Notes under the pieces: generated by a model | Databases searched by the model: none | What the model saw: the letters and a program-made list of their open reading frames with translations, nothing else | Told to the model about the DNA's origin: nothing | Made by a program: the position numbers and the translations under genes | Source of the DNA: a bacterium | Lineage (GTDB): Bacteria > Vulcanimicrobiota > Vulcanimicrobiia > Vulcanimicrobiales > SCRA01 | Length of the DNA stretch: 64,000 nt | Reading direction: 5' to 3' | Assembly: GCA_004298675.1 (NCBI GenBank) | Contig: SCRI01000064.1 | Span: 6,539 to 70,538, forward strand | Shown: positions 8,467 through 17,136 of the stretch, in pieces | Numbering within the stretch: position 1 is the stretch's first letter | Layout of the letters: each line of letters begins with the position of its first letter

Positions 8467-9349
8467 GCACCGGCGGCGGGAACCCTTCGGTGCGCTCGAC
8501 CAGCGCTCGTTCAAAGGCCTGCGCCTCCGCGAGGCGTACCAGCTCCTGACGCTCCGGCCAGGAGAGCATGCTCTGGAGCATCGCCTCGGACGTGCCGTCG
8601 GCTCTCAGTTGCTGCAAACCCGCGCGCACGGCATAGGCACCGACGCGCAGCGCGAAGTTCGCGTAGAGCACGATCCGATAGCCGAGCCGCTCCAACTCCG
8701 CCGCCGGCACGAGGGGTGTTTTGCCGCCTTCGACCATGTTCGCAACCAGCGGAACATCCGGAAGCTCTTCACGGATGCGGCGGAGCTCGCCGATGCTCTG
8801 TGGCGCCTCGACGAAGAGCGCGTCCACGCCGGTGCGCGCGTATGCGCGTGCCCTTGCGATGGCCGCATCCAGGCCCTCGACCGCCCGCGCATCGGTGCGC
8901 GCGACGATTACGAAGCTTGGATCGCGGCGTGCCGCCAGGGCCGCCTCCAAGCGCAGCAGCATCTCCCGGACGTCGACCACGCTCTTCCCTTCGAAGTGGC
9001 CGCATTTCTTCGGGAACGTCTGATCCTCGATGTGCAGCCCCGCCGCGCCGGCACGCTCGTACTCGCGCACCGTCCGCGCGACATTGGCGACACCGCCGAA
9101 CCCGGTGTCGGCATCCGCCAGCACCGGCACGTTCACCACGCCGGCGATGCGCGCAACTTGCGTCGCCATCTCCGGCAGCGTGATCAAGCCGATGTCGGGC
9201 CGCCCAAGCTGGCTATTGCTGATGCCCGCGCCCGTTGCATAGACGAGCGGAAAGCCGGCCTCTTCGATCAGACGCGCCGTCCAGGCATCGTATGCGCCCG
9301 GTGCGAGCGCGATCCGATCGCCGCGTAAGAGCTCTCTCAGTCCAGTCAT
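8441..9349 (-). CDS. Isocitrate lyase/PEP mutase-family carbon-carbon lyase
   Basis: 302 residues, starting at the ATG 9347-9349 with a GGGAGAAGG-type site. It has the superfamily phosphate/carboxylate loop (LADADTGFGG), the IHIEDQ-like segment LHIEDQTFPKKCGH and KKCGHFEGK, which carries the catalytic cysteine. Relatives include 2-methylisocitrate lyase, oxaloacetate decarboxylase and phosphonopyruvate-related mutases, so the exact reaction is open. A paralogue at 12912-13796 sits on the far side of the ABC transporter. The two genes bracket that transporter and probably act on related C4-C6 acids. Confidence 0.85.
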   Translation of the reverse strand: MTGLRELLRGDRIALAPGAYDAWTARLIEEAGFPLVYATGAGISNSQLGRPDIGLITLPEMATQVARIAGVVNVPVLADADTGFGGVANVARTVREYERAGAAGLHIEDQTFPKKCGHFEGKSVVDVREMLLRLEAALAARRDPSFVIVARTDARAVEGLDAAIARARAYARTGVDALFVEAPQSIGELRRIREELPDVPLVANMVEGGKTPLVPAAELERLGYRIVLYANFALRVGAYAVRAGLQQLRADGTSEAMLQSMLSWPERQELVRLAEAQAFERALVERTEGFPPPVLKPSARDS

Positions 9350-9525
9350 CCTGGCCTTCTCCCACTGCCTCGTGCCAGTCGTTTTGACCCATTCGCTTGG
9401 GTTCCCCGCTCGCTGCCGTTGCGCCATGCGCAAGTTAGGACAACGGACTACCGTCGCCACTCAGCGAAGTGACGGGGCCGAGGCTTTTGAGTCCCACCGT
9501 CCTTATTTGATTTGAAGTGGTGGCG

Positions 9526-10305
9526 ATGCAACTGACACTGAAGAGCGTCTCCAAAGTCTTCCCAGGCGGAGCCGGCGGCGCGCCGGTTACGGCCCTGGAA
9601 GACATCGCGTTCACCGTCGCCTCGGGCGAGTTTGTGGCGGTGCTCGGGCCGTCCGGATGCGGAAAGAGCACGCTCTTGGAGATCATCGCCGGCCTCTCCA
9701 GCCCCAGCGCCGGTGAGATTCTGCTGGGTGACGAGCTGGTCAGCAGCCCCTCCTCTCACGTCAGCGTCGTCTTCCAGGAAGACTCGACATTCCCATGGCG
9801 CACGGTGGCGGACAATGTCGGCTTTGGATTGCAGATGCGAGGCGTGCGTAAGGCGGAGCGCGAGCACGCCGTCGCTCGAGCCATCGAGCTGGTTGGCCTT
9901 AGCGGCTTCGAGGGACGCTATCCCCATCAACTCTCCGGCGGCATGCGCCAACGTGTCGCAATCGCCAGAACGCTCGTGCTGAATCCCGCCGTGATGCTGA
10001 TGGACGAGCCATTCGGTGCGCTCGACGAACAGACGCGCTTCGTGATCGGCGAGGAGCTCCTGCGCATCTGGGATGCCACCGGCTGCACGATCTTCTTCGT
10101 CACGCATAGCCTCCACGAAGCCGTGCAGCTCGCGGACCGCATCGTGGTCCTCAGCGCGCGCCCCGGCCGCGTCAAGCGTATCTTCGAAAACCACCTGCCC
10201 CGCCCGCGGGTGGAGACCGAGGATCCGCGCGCCTATGCCGAGTTGATGGCGGGCCTGCGCGACGCGATCGGGCTGACCCAAGCGGCAACGCGGGTCAAGG
10301 CATAG
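9526..10305 (+). CDS. ABC transporter ATP-binding protein, nitrate/sulfonate/taurine (SsuB/TauB) type
   Basis: About 259 residues with Walker A GPSGCGKST, Q-loop VFQEDSTFPW, signature LSGGMRQRVAIAR, Walker B VMLMDEPFGALD and switch histidine FFVTHSLHEA. The ATG at 9526 is preferred; an in-frame GTG at 9517 is possible. It is followed 3 nt later by the first permease, opening an operon of ATPase, two permeases, binding protein, lyase. It belongs to the TauT family of importers for sulfonates, nitrate, pyrimidines and aromatic acids. Confidence 0.9.
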   Translation: MQLTLKSVSKVFPGGAGGAPVTALEDIAFTVASGEFVAVLGPSGCGKSTLLEIIAGLSSPSAGEILLGDELVSSPSSHVSVVFQEDSTFPWRTVADNVGFGLQMRGVRKAEREHAVARAIELVGLSGFEGRYPHQLSGGMRQRVAIARTLVLNPAVMLMDEPFGALDEQTRFVIGEELLRIWDATGCTIFFVTHSLHEAVQLADRIVVLSARPGRVKRIFENHLPRPRVETEDPRAYAELMAGLRDAIGLTQAATRVKA

Positions 10306-10308
10306 GCC

Positions 10309-11073
10309 ATGGGCAGAAGCGGACTGCGCTGGCTGATCTTCCTGCTGGGAGTGTTGGCGCTCGAGGTGATCGCACGCTCGCGTGTCATGGGCCCGACGCT
10401 CTCGGTGCCACCGAGCCACATGATCGTCAACCTCGTCGAGCAGTTGAGCGCGGGCGCACTGACCGCCGACCTCGTGCGAACCGCGGTGGAGATCCTCACG
10501 GGCTTCGCCATCGGCGCCGCCATCGGGTTACCGCTAGGCGCGATCCTCTGGCGCGTGCCGTTGCTGGCGGCCGTCATCGAACCGTACCTACTCGCATACT
10601 ACGCCGTACCCGTCTTCTCGCTCTATCCGCTCTTCATCAAAATCTTCGGCGCGGGGGCCGCACCGATCATCGCCATCGCCGCACTCTCGGCGGTCGGCTC
10701 GATCGCCTCCAACACCCTCATCGGCCTGCGCGCCATTCCACGCGTCCAACTCGCCGTCGCACGCTCGCTGCGCCTGACCACGGCCCAGACGGCCGCGCAC
10801 GTGATCCTGCCTTCAGCGGCGCCGCAGATCTTCATCGGCTTGAAGCTTGGCTTCATCTACGCCCTGATCGGTGCCTTAGCCTCGGAGTTCATCCTCGCCA
10901 CGGTGGGTCTGGGGTACGAGATCTCCTACCACTACAATAACTTCGAGCCAACCAAGATGTTCGCCGTCATGGTGCTGGCCATCACGATCAGCGTCGGCTG
11001 TAATTGGATCCTCACGCTGGGCGAGCAGCGCCTCACGCGCTACCGGAGGCTGGCGAGTGCAGAACGCAAGTAG
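10309..11073 (+). CDS. ABC transporter permease (SsuC/TauC type), first subunit
   Basis: A 254-residue membrane protein with an N-terminal helix (LRWLIFLLGVLALEVIA) and the binding-protein-dependent permease domain. The EAA loop region reads IPRVQLAVARSLRLTTAQTAAHVILPSAAPQIFIGLKLG. It overlaps the next permease by 17 bp, so the two are translationally coupled. Two different permeases imply a heterodimeric channel, whereas classical Ssu systems use one homodimeric permease. Confidence 0.88.
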   Translation: MGRSGLRWLIFLLGVLALEVIARSRVMGPTLSVPPSHMIVNLVEQLSAGALTADLVRTAVEILTGFAIGAAIGLPLGAILWRVPLLAAVIEPYLLAYYAVPVFSLYPLFIKIFGAGAAPIIAIAALSAVGSIASNTLIGLRAIPRVQLAVARSLRLTTAQTAAHVILPSAAPQIFIGLKLGFIYALIGALASEFILATVGLGYEISYHYNNFEPTKMFAVMVLAITISVGCNWILTLGEQRLTRYRRLASAERK

Positions 11074-11842
11074 GCCGGTGGCGGTGGCCGCGATACGGGG
11101 ACTGTTCGTGGTGCTCTTGCTGGCGCTTTGGAGCGTGGGCTCCGCCGTCTACGGCGACACGGTTCTGCCGCCGCCGCTCTCCATCGCCGCGACGGTGATA
11201 CACGGCTGGCGTGAAGGCTGGCTCATGCACGCTACCGCCGTCACGATCTCGGAGGTCGTGCCCGCGTTTCTCATCGCCGCCATCGTGGGCACCGGCTTCG
11301 GTCTGCTGCTCGGGTTGCGCGACGTTTGGGGCGACGTGCTCGAGCCGATGATTCTCGGCGTCTACTCGATTCCGAAGATCACGCTCTACCCGGTCTTCCT
11401 CGTGCTCTTCAAACTGGGCATGGCCTCCAAAGTTGCCTTCGGATTCTTCCACGGCGTCTTCCCCGTGGAGATCATGACGCAGCGCGCGACCTCGACGGTC
11501 TCACCGGTCTATCTCAAAGTCGCGCGGACGATGCGTTTGACGCCTTGGCAAACCACGGTTCACGTGCTCCTGCCGGCAATCTTGCCCGCGCTGACCGTGG
11601 GCCTGCGCTTGGCTTTCAGCCTGACCTTCATCGGTGTGACGCTCGCCGAGATGTCGGCCTCGCGCGCGGGCTTGGGCTTCCTGCTCAACGCAGCCGACTC
11701 CACCTTCGACTCGCAGCGTACCCTTGCGGTCATCGTCATCCTTGCCGCCATCGGCATCGGCACCAATGCCTTGTTCTACGCCGTCGAGCGCCGCGTCAGC
11801 CCAGCTCGCGCGGAGGTCCGGCAGGCCACGCTCAAGATGTAA
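11057..11842 (+). CDS. ABC transporter permease (SsuC/TauC type), second subunit
   Basis: 261 residues, also a six-helix-type permease. It opens with VAAIRGLFVVLLLALWSVGSAV and has the EAA-type loop YLKVARTMRLTPWQTTVHVLLPAILPALTVGLRLAF. It starts inside the end of the first permease gene. It is homologous to the neighbour but divergent, consistent with an old duplication giving a heterodimer. Confidence 0.87.
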   Translation: MQNASRPVAVAAIRGLFVVLLLALWSVGSAVYGDTVLPPPLSIAATVIHGWREGWLMHATAVTISEVVPAFLIAAIVGTGFGLLLGLRDVWGDVLEPMILGVYSIPKITLYPVFLVLFKLGMASKVAFGFFHGVFPVEIMTQRATSTVSPVYLKVARTMRLTPWQTTVHVLLPAILPALTVGLRLAFSLTFIGVTLAEMSASRAGLGFLLNAADSTFDSQRTLAVIVILAAIGIGTNALFYAVERRVSPARAEVRQATLKM

Positions 11843-11873
11843 CACTTCAGCATAAATTAGGAGGTATCTCGAC

Positions 11874-12893
11874 GTGACGCATCCTCGTCTCAATCGCAGC
11901 GCCTTCATGGGCGGCTCCGCCGCCACACTCGCACTCCTGGGCGCACCGCGTCTTACTTCGGCGGCCGCACCCGAAGCCTACAACATCACGATCACGCACT
12001 ATCCCGCGCAAGACTACGCCTTGCCGGTCGTGGTGGCTCAAGAGCTGGGCTACATGGCGCAAGGCGGCATCGACGTCAAGTCGATCATCGGCTCTAGCGG
12101 TGGCGGAACCACCGTGAGAAACATCTCGCAAGGCGGCCTTCATCTGGGGGAGGCGGCAACCTCGGCGGTCATCAAGGCCATCCTCGCCGGCATGGAACTC
12201 AAGATCATCGCTGCCGGCGTGCAAACGCCGGGCACGATCTGTTGGGTGGTCAAGAAGGACTCGCCGATCAAGGGCATCCACGACCTCGCCGGCAAGCGCA
12301 TCGGGTTCACGCAGCCGGGCTCGGTCAGCGAATCGCTGCTGCACATGTGCCTGAGCGCGGCCGGCGTCGACACCTCGCACGTCACGTTTCAGGCCGCCGG
12401 CGGCATCGGTGAGAACTTGACGCTGCTCGATACCAACGGTCTGGACTGCGCCTTCACGGTCGACCCTGCGCTGACGCGCAATCAAAGCAAACTGCACGTC
12501 GTCTTCTATGCGCGCGAGTATCTCCCACGCTATCTCCAAACGGTCTGGGTAGCCGGTCCCGCAATCCTGCAACACGACAAGGAGCGGGTGGCGGCCTTCA
12601 TCGGCGCGCGCGCACGCGGCGTGGACGCCGCCATCAAAGATCCACGCAAGGCCGCGGATATCTTCGGGAAAGTCACCAACAACGATCCCGCCATCAGCTA
12701 CACAACGCTCGAGCACGAGCGTCCGGCAGACTACTTCAGCCGCGGTCAGCTGGACCCGAAAGCGCTCCAATTGGTGGTCGACGGCATGCGCATCGGCAAG
12801 ATCCTGGGCGCCGACAAGGTTCCGATCGGCGGCATGGTCGACGACACGCTGCTGGCCGCCGCCGAGCGCACCACCATACCGGCGCAGATGTAG
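11874..12893 (+). CDS. ABC transporter substrate-binding protein, NMT1/SsuA type
   Basis: 339 residues, starting at a GTG with a perfect AGGAGGT at 11859-11865. The export signal (LNRSAFMGGSAATLALLG) is followed by AYNITITHYPAQDYALPVVVAQELGYMAQGGIDV, the usual first lobe of NMT1/SsuA proteins. The segment LHLGEAATSAVIKAILAGMELKIIAAG is typical of the ligand cleft. It is fourth in the operon, ahead of a lyase gene, so its ligand is probably the lyase's substrate or a precursor. Confidence 0.88.
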   Translation: MTHPRLNRSAFMGGSAATLALLGAPRLTSAAAPEAYNITITHYPAQDYALPVVVAQELGYMAQGGIDVKSIIGSSGGGTTVRNISQGGLHLGEAATSAVIKAILAGMELKIIAAGVQTPGTICWVVKKDSPIKGIHDLAGKRIGFTQPGSVSESLLHMCLSAAGVDTSHVTFQAAGGIGENLTLLDTNGLDCAFTVDPALTRNQSKLHVVFYAREYLPRYLQTVWVAGPAILQHDKERVAAFIGARARGVDAAIKDPRKAADIFGKVTNNDPAISYTTLEHERPADYFSRGQLDPKALQLVVDGMRIGKILGADKVPIGGMVDDTLLAAAERTTIPAQM

Positions 12894-12911
12894 CGCGAGG
12901 GGGTTAGCACC

Positions 12912-13796
12912 ATGCTCAAGGACGCTCCAGGCCGCCTGCGCCAACTCCTGGCGGAGCGGCGGCTGCTCTGGGGGCCGGGGGTCTACGACGGCATCTCGGC
13001 GCGCATCGCGGTCTCCGTGGGCTTCCCGATCCTCTACATGACCGGAGCCGGAACGGCGGCCAGCCGGATCGGGATGCCCGATCTCGGTCTCACGACGCTC
13101 GGCGAGATGGTCGAAAACGCGCGTACCATCGCCCGCGTCTCCGACGTTCCCGTGATCGCCGACGCCGATACCGGCTTCGGCGACACCCTCAACGTCGTCC
13201 GCACCGTCTATGAGTACGAACGCGCCGGAGTGGCGGGGATCCACATCGAGGACCAGGTCTTCCCCAAGCGCTGCGGGCACTTGGAGGGCAAAGCCGTGGT
13301 GCCGGCGCGCGATTATCTGCGGCGCATTCGCGCCGCGGCACGCGAGCGCACAAATCCCGACTTCGTCATCATCGCGCGCACCGATGCACGCCAGCCGCAC
13401 GGCTTCGACGCAGCGATGGATCGTATCAAAGGTGCCTTCGAAGCGGGCGCCGACGTCGGCTTCCTCGAGGGTCCAGAGTCGTTGGCCGAGATCGAGCGCA
13501 CGGTTGCGGAGGCACCCGGACCGATGCTGCTCAACCTCGCGGCACACGGGAAGACGCCGAACCTGCGCGTGGCGGAGGTGGAGCGGCTGGGCTTCAAACT
13601 CGCCATCTATCCGGCGGCGTGCATGATCCCGGCCGCGCTCGCCATCGGGCGCGCCTTGCAGGCACTCAAACGCGACGGCACCGACGCGGAGGTCACCGAG
13701 AGCAGATCGCCGCGCGACTTCTTCGCACTGGTGGGTTTGGAAGAGCAATTGGAGCTCGACGCAGCGTTTGGTGGCAGCACGTTGACGAGCGTCTAG
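12912..13796 (+). CDS. Isocitrate lyase/PEP mutase-family carbon-carbon lyase (second paralogue)
   Basis: 294 residues with the same motifs as the paralogue at 8441-9349: IADADTGFGDTLNV, IHIEDQVFPKRCGH and RCGHLEGK, keeping the catalytic cysteine. A weak GAGGGGG precedes the ATG. It directly follows the transporter operon with an 18-nt gap and is probably part of it. Possible activities are 2,3-dimethylmalate lyase, methylisocitrate lyase or oxaloacetate decarboxylase. Nothing in the sequence separates these. Confidence 0.86.
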   Translation: MLKDAPGRLRQLLAERRLLWGPGVYDGISARIAVSVGFPILYMTGAGTAASRIGMPDLGLTTLGEMVENARTIARVSDVPVIADADTGFGDTLNVVRTVYEYERAGVAGIHIEDQVFPKRCGHLEGKAVVPARDYLRRIRAAARERTNPDFVIIARTDARQPHGFDAAMDRIKGAFEAGADVGFLEGPESLAEIERTVAEAPGPMLLNLAAHGKTPNLRVAEVERLGFKLAIYPAACMIPAALAIGRALQALKRDGTDAEVTESRSPRDFFALVGLEEQLELDAAFGGSTLTSV

Positions 13797-13814
13797 CGAG
13801 CGCTTGCTGCGCTC

Positions 13815-13843
13815 TTGACCGCAGGACGGCTTCCTGCTACCTT
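13815..13843 (+). promoter_or_regulatory. Near-consensus promoter placed for a leaderless transcript
   Basis: TTGACC (13815-13820) and TACCTT (13838-13843) are exactly 17 bp apart. The -10 ends 7 nt before the ATG at 13851, so transcription should begin at or within a base or two of the start codon. No Shine-Dalgarno sequence fits. Confidence 0.6.
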
Positions 13844-13850
13844 CGGTGGC

Positions 13851-14882
13851 ATGACAAGCCGTTCTACCGCTGGCGCGAGCAGAGGCGACTTCAGACACTT
13901 CTCGGAACTGCAATTCGCCTTCGCCACCACGCGCGTCGTCTCGTCCGCGCTCCAGTTGCAGGTCTTCTCGAAGCTCGCCGCCGGCGCGACGACCGCGGGC
14001 GCCGCGGCGCAGGCGTACGGCGCCCCAGAGCGCGGCGTGCGGATGCTGCTCGATGCGTTGGTGGGGCTGCAGTTGCTGTCGAAACAGAACGGGCGCTACG
14101 CTCTGACCGAATTCTCCGAGCGCTATCTCGTCAGCGAGCGCGCGGACTATGCCGGGCAGGTGCTGGAGCGCGATGCCTTGCCTGAAGTATGGGGTCGCCT
14201 CACCGACGTCATTCGCACGGGTACCCCGGTGCACGCAGTCGACCAGCAGACCGAGGCGGAACACTTCTTTCCCCTGCTGGTGCAGTCGCTCCACATCCAG
14301 CATCGCGAGGCGGCGCGACGCCTGGCCGAGGCGCTCCACGAAGAGCGAGGCGACGGCATCGCGCGTGGTCTCGACGTGGCCTGCGGATCGGCAGTCTGGA
14401 GCATCGCCTACGCGGAACGCCACAGCGGGACGAAGATCACCGCCCAAGACTTTCCCGGCATGATCGACACGGCGCGCACGTTTGTCGAGCGCCATGGCGT
14501 TGCGGCGCAATTCGAGTTTCTGCCCGGCGATCTCAACACCGTCGACTTTGGCCGCGAGTCGTACGATATCGCCTGGCTCGGGAATATCGTCCATTCCGAA
14601 GGCGAGGAGGCCTCACGCCGCCTCTTCAGCCGCCTCTATCCAGCGCTGCGTCCCGGCGGACAATTGGCCATCATCGACTTCCTACCCGACGACGAGCGTA
14701 CCGGCCCGCTCTTTCCGCTGCTCTTCGCCTTGAACATGCTGGTCAACACGAGCCACGGCGATACGTTCACGCTGGCTCAGTACCGGCAATGGCTCGGCGC
14801 AGCCGGATTCGAAGACGTGCATACGTTGAACGTAGACGACGCACCCGTGGGAACGCGCGTCGTTCTCGCGCGACGGCCCTAA
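13851..14882 (+). CDS. SAM-dependent methyltransferase, O-methyltransferase (AcnM/HIOMT) type
   Basis: About 343 residues. An N-terminal winged-helix dimerisation domain (FAFATTRVVSSALQLQVFSKLA...GVRMLLDALVGLQLL) precedes a Rossmann methyltransferase domain. Its SAM motif is degenerate (LDVACGSAVWSIAYAE), but the acidic loop ITAQDFP and post-motif GLFxRLxxALRPGGQL-like segment are present. It resembles bacterial acetylserotonin-type O-methyltransferases from secondary metabolism. It has its own promoter and no clear pathway partners. The substrate is unknown. Confidence 0.8.
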   Translation: MTSRSTAGASRGDFRHFSELQFAFATTRVVSSALQLQVFSKLAAGATTAGAAAQAYGAPERGVRMLLDALVGLQLLSKQNGRYALTEFSERYLVSERADYAGQVLERDALPEVWGRLTDVIRTGTPVHAVDQQTEAEHFFPLLVQSLHIQHREAARRLAEALHEERGDGIARGLDVACGSAVWSIAYAERHSGTKITAQDFPGMIDTARTFVERHGVAAQFEFLPGDLNTVDFGRESYDIAWLGNIVHSEGEEASRRLFSRLYPALRPGGQLAIIDFLPDDERTGPLFPLLFALNMLVNTSHGDTFTLAQYRQWLGAAGFEDVHTLNVDDAPVGTRVVLARRP

Positions 14883-14894
14883 GGGCATTCAGCG

Positions 14895-17054
14895 CTACAG
14901 AGCGGCTGCGTCCTTAGCCAGCAGCTCGGCCATGGTGTTGACGCTGTCGACCTGCAGGTCGGTCTCCGCCGCCAGCGTGGAGAGATCCGCTTGCGGGTCG
15001 TGCCCGGCATCCTCCATCAGCCGGTGCTGCGTCGCGCGCAACGGTGGCAGCGGCGCGGGCGCGCGCCGCTCACGCAGCGCGTCGACCACCAGCGTCAGCG
15101 CACGGTCGAGCTGCGTTGCAAAATCGCTTAGGCTTGGCCGCGCAACGTCCGCCGCGTCGAGCGCATGGGCTTGCAATGTCAGCGAGGCAAAGCCGAAGCG
15201 CTTGGAGGCGGCCAAGAGCCCGAGCGCGAGGCCCGGCTCGATCTCGTTCGTGCGCGACGGTTCGCTCATCATGCTGTCGAACGAGGCCTCGGCATTAGAG
15301 CGCAAGCCCCAGGCCGTCAACTGCGTCTGGCGGATTGCCGCCGCATCGTGCTGCCGCGAGTCGATGTACACCTGAAGCACGAGGGCGGCATAGCGGCGCT
15401 GGGCGTCCAACAGGTCGGCCAGCTGCCCGCGCACGCGCCGCGACTCCCAACTGGGCCAGACGGCGTACGCCACCAGCGCGAGCACGCCGCCTAAGAGCGT
15501 CGCCTCGACCCGGTCGAGCACGCCCATCTTCTCCGGCAAGCCCATCAGCGCAAGCAGAAAGACGACGTACGCGGTGACCGTGACCGTGTACACGGCGTAG
15601 TTGGCGCGAATCACGATGTAGCCGAGCCACGCGAAAACGACACACAGGGCGACCAGCAGCTCCGGGCCGGGGCGCAGCAAGGCCGCGATCAGCGTCGCCA
15701 GCACCGCCCCCGCCACCGTTCCGGTAAGGCGGCTGACACCGCGCACGTAGGTAGTGGCGAAGTCCGGGCGCAGCACCAGCGCCGCGGTCATCGGCACCCA
15801 GTACCCGCGCTGCAGCGGAAGCACGCGATCGGCCAGCATGGCGACGCCCAGCGCGATAGCCAAGCGCACGGCGTGCCGAAAGTAGACCGACTTCGGCTGA
15901 AAATTCGCCAGCAACGTTTCGATGCCGTCGCTGACTTGCGGCAGCACGAGCAGACGCGCTCCGAAATGACGCAGCGACGGCGAGCGCGCCGCCGCAGCGG
16001 GTATCTGTGCGATGCGAACCGCCGAACGCAGCCGCCCGAGCAACGCGCGCGCATCCGTCACGGTCTGTTCGATCGCCGCGGCCGCGCCGGCGACTTCGGC
16101 AACCGGCGCCGCTGGCGTGTCGAATCCAGCCAAAGCCCGGTCGAGCACGCGCCGGTACTCGTCCGGCTCCACGGGCGCGCGTGCCTCCTCGAGCGCAGAG
16201 CCCAACTCCTCGAGGATAAGAGAGGCCGCGTTGATCAAGGCGAGGGCATGCTGCCCGGCGACGTTCAAGCCGAGTGCGCACAGACGCTGACGGTCGCGCA
16301 CCAATACCGCCAAGCCGGTGCGAATTCGCTCGGCCTCGTCCAACAAGCTCTGAAACGCGGTGATCTCGCCACGGCGCGCAAACGGCTGAGGGTCCAAGAG
16401 CGTCTGGCGCACCGTGCGCAGATGCTGCGGATCGGGTGCGGCCCACGTCTCGACGGAGACGTCGTGCGCGTATGCGGCCAGCGAGCGAAATGCCCGTGCC
16501 AACGCATAGCGCTCCGCGGAGAGGCGGCGCAGAGGCCAGACGAGCACCAGCAACAACGTCTGAAACGCACCGCCTGCGAACACCAGACCCGCCTGTGCCA
16601 GCGCCGCCCCCGGATCGAGGTTGAACTCGCTGTAGATAACCAGCGCGACCACCGAGTTGAGACCGGCCGTGGTGGCCATCGGACCGAGCGAAGCCAGCAT
16701 GCCGTAGGCAAAGCCCCAGAGCACGGTGACGGCCACCATGGCGAGGGCCGTGTGCCCGGCCAGGCCCGCGACGAGCGCCGAGAAGGCCATGCCGCCGCTG
16801 GTGATCAGCATCGCGGCGGCGCGCGTCCGGTAAACGCCCTGCATGGAGGCGAAGCCCGCGCTAAGTGCCCCCACGGCAGCGGAGACGCCGTACGCGGCGT
16901 TGCCGGCCAGCAATCCCAGCACGAGGGGGATGGCCACGCCGGCCGCCGAGCGCGTGCCGAAGCCGATCTCAATGGTCGAGCGGTCGAAGCGGAGTATCGT
17001 CTGAACGATCCGCCTCAGCGTGCCGGACCCAGACTCCGCCGCAGCCTCGGTCAT
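14895..17054 (-). CDS. FUSC-family inner-membrane protein (aromatic acid exporter/AaeB-like)
   Basis: About 719 residues. Two blocks of predicted membrane helices (roughly residues 25-175 and 390-530) are separated by a cytoplasmic helical region, the layout of FUSC/AaeB efflux proteins. The second block includes QRGYWVPMTAALVLRPDFATTYVRGVSRLTGTVAGAVL, the FUSC-domain hallmark. The start is the ATG at 17052-17054, preceded by AAGTGGTGG; a GTG at 17063 is an alternative. No membrane-fusion or outer-membrane partner is adjacent. The substrate is unknown. Confidence 0.83.
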   Translation of the reverse strand: MTEAAAESGSGTLRRIVQTILRFDRSTIEIGFGTRSAAGVAIPLVLGLLAGNAAYGVSAAVGALSAGFASMQGVYRTRAAAMLITSGGMAFSALVAGLAGHTALAMVAVTVLWGFAYGMLASLGPMATTAGLNSVVALVIYSEFNLDPGAALAQAGLVFAGGAFQTLLLVLVWPLRRLSAERYALARAFRSLAAYAHDVSVETWAAPDPQHLRTVRQTLLDPQPFARRGEITAFQSLLDEAERIRTGLAVLVRDRQRLCALGLNVAGQHALALINAASLILEELGSALEEARAPVEPDEYRRVLDRALAGFDTPAAPVAEVAGAAAAIEQTVTDARALLGRLRSAVRIAQIPAAAARSPSLRHFGARLLVLPQVSDGIETLLANFQPKSVYFRHAVRLAIALGVAMLADRVLPLQRGYWVPMTAALVLRPDFATTYVRGVSRLTGTVAGAVLATLIAALLRPGPELLVALCVVFAWLGYIVIRANYAVYTVTVTAYVVFLLALMGLPEKMGVLDRVEATLLGGVLALVAYAVWPSWESRRVRGQLADLLDAQRRYAALVLQVYIDSRQHDAAAIRQTQLTAWGLRSNAEASFDSMMSEPSRTNEIEPGLALGLLAASKRFGFASLTLQAHALDAADVARPSLSDFATQLDRALTLVVDALRERRAPAPLPPLRATQHRLMEDAGHDPQADLSTLAAETDLQVDSVNTMAELLAKDAAAL

Positions 17055-17070
17055 CGCCACCACTTCCGCT

Positions 17071-17124
17071 CATGGGGCACGTACCCATGCAACCTCCCGT
17101 TTGCATGGGCGGGGTCCGCGTGCC
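17071..17124 (-). promoter_or_regulatory. Nested, mutually exclusive hairpins between lplA and the FUSC gene
   Basis: CCCATGCA (17084-17091) pairs with TGCATGGG (17102-17109), extended outward by GGCACG (17076-17081) and CGTGCC (17119-17124). The same CCCATG can instead pair with CATGGG at 17071-17076. The first structure can terminate the lipoate ligase transcript. The second lies just upstream of the FUSC start. The two cannot form together, so this could be an attenuator-like switch. No T-run was seen. Confidence 0.45.
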
Positions 17125-17136
17125 GGGCTTCGCCGC

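Noticed and set aside
11847-14594. Very long minus-strand open frame (915 codons) across the transporter and lyase genes
   Set aside because: It is antisense to clear genes with known domains, is rich in Arg/Ala/His without domain sense, and has no ribosome site. GC-rich coding DNA often leaves such frames open.
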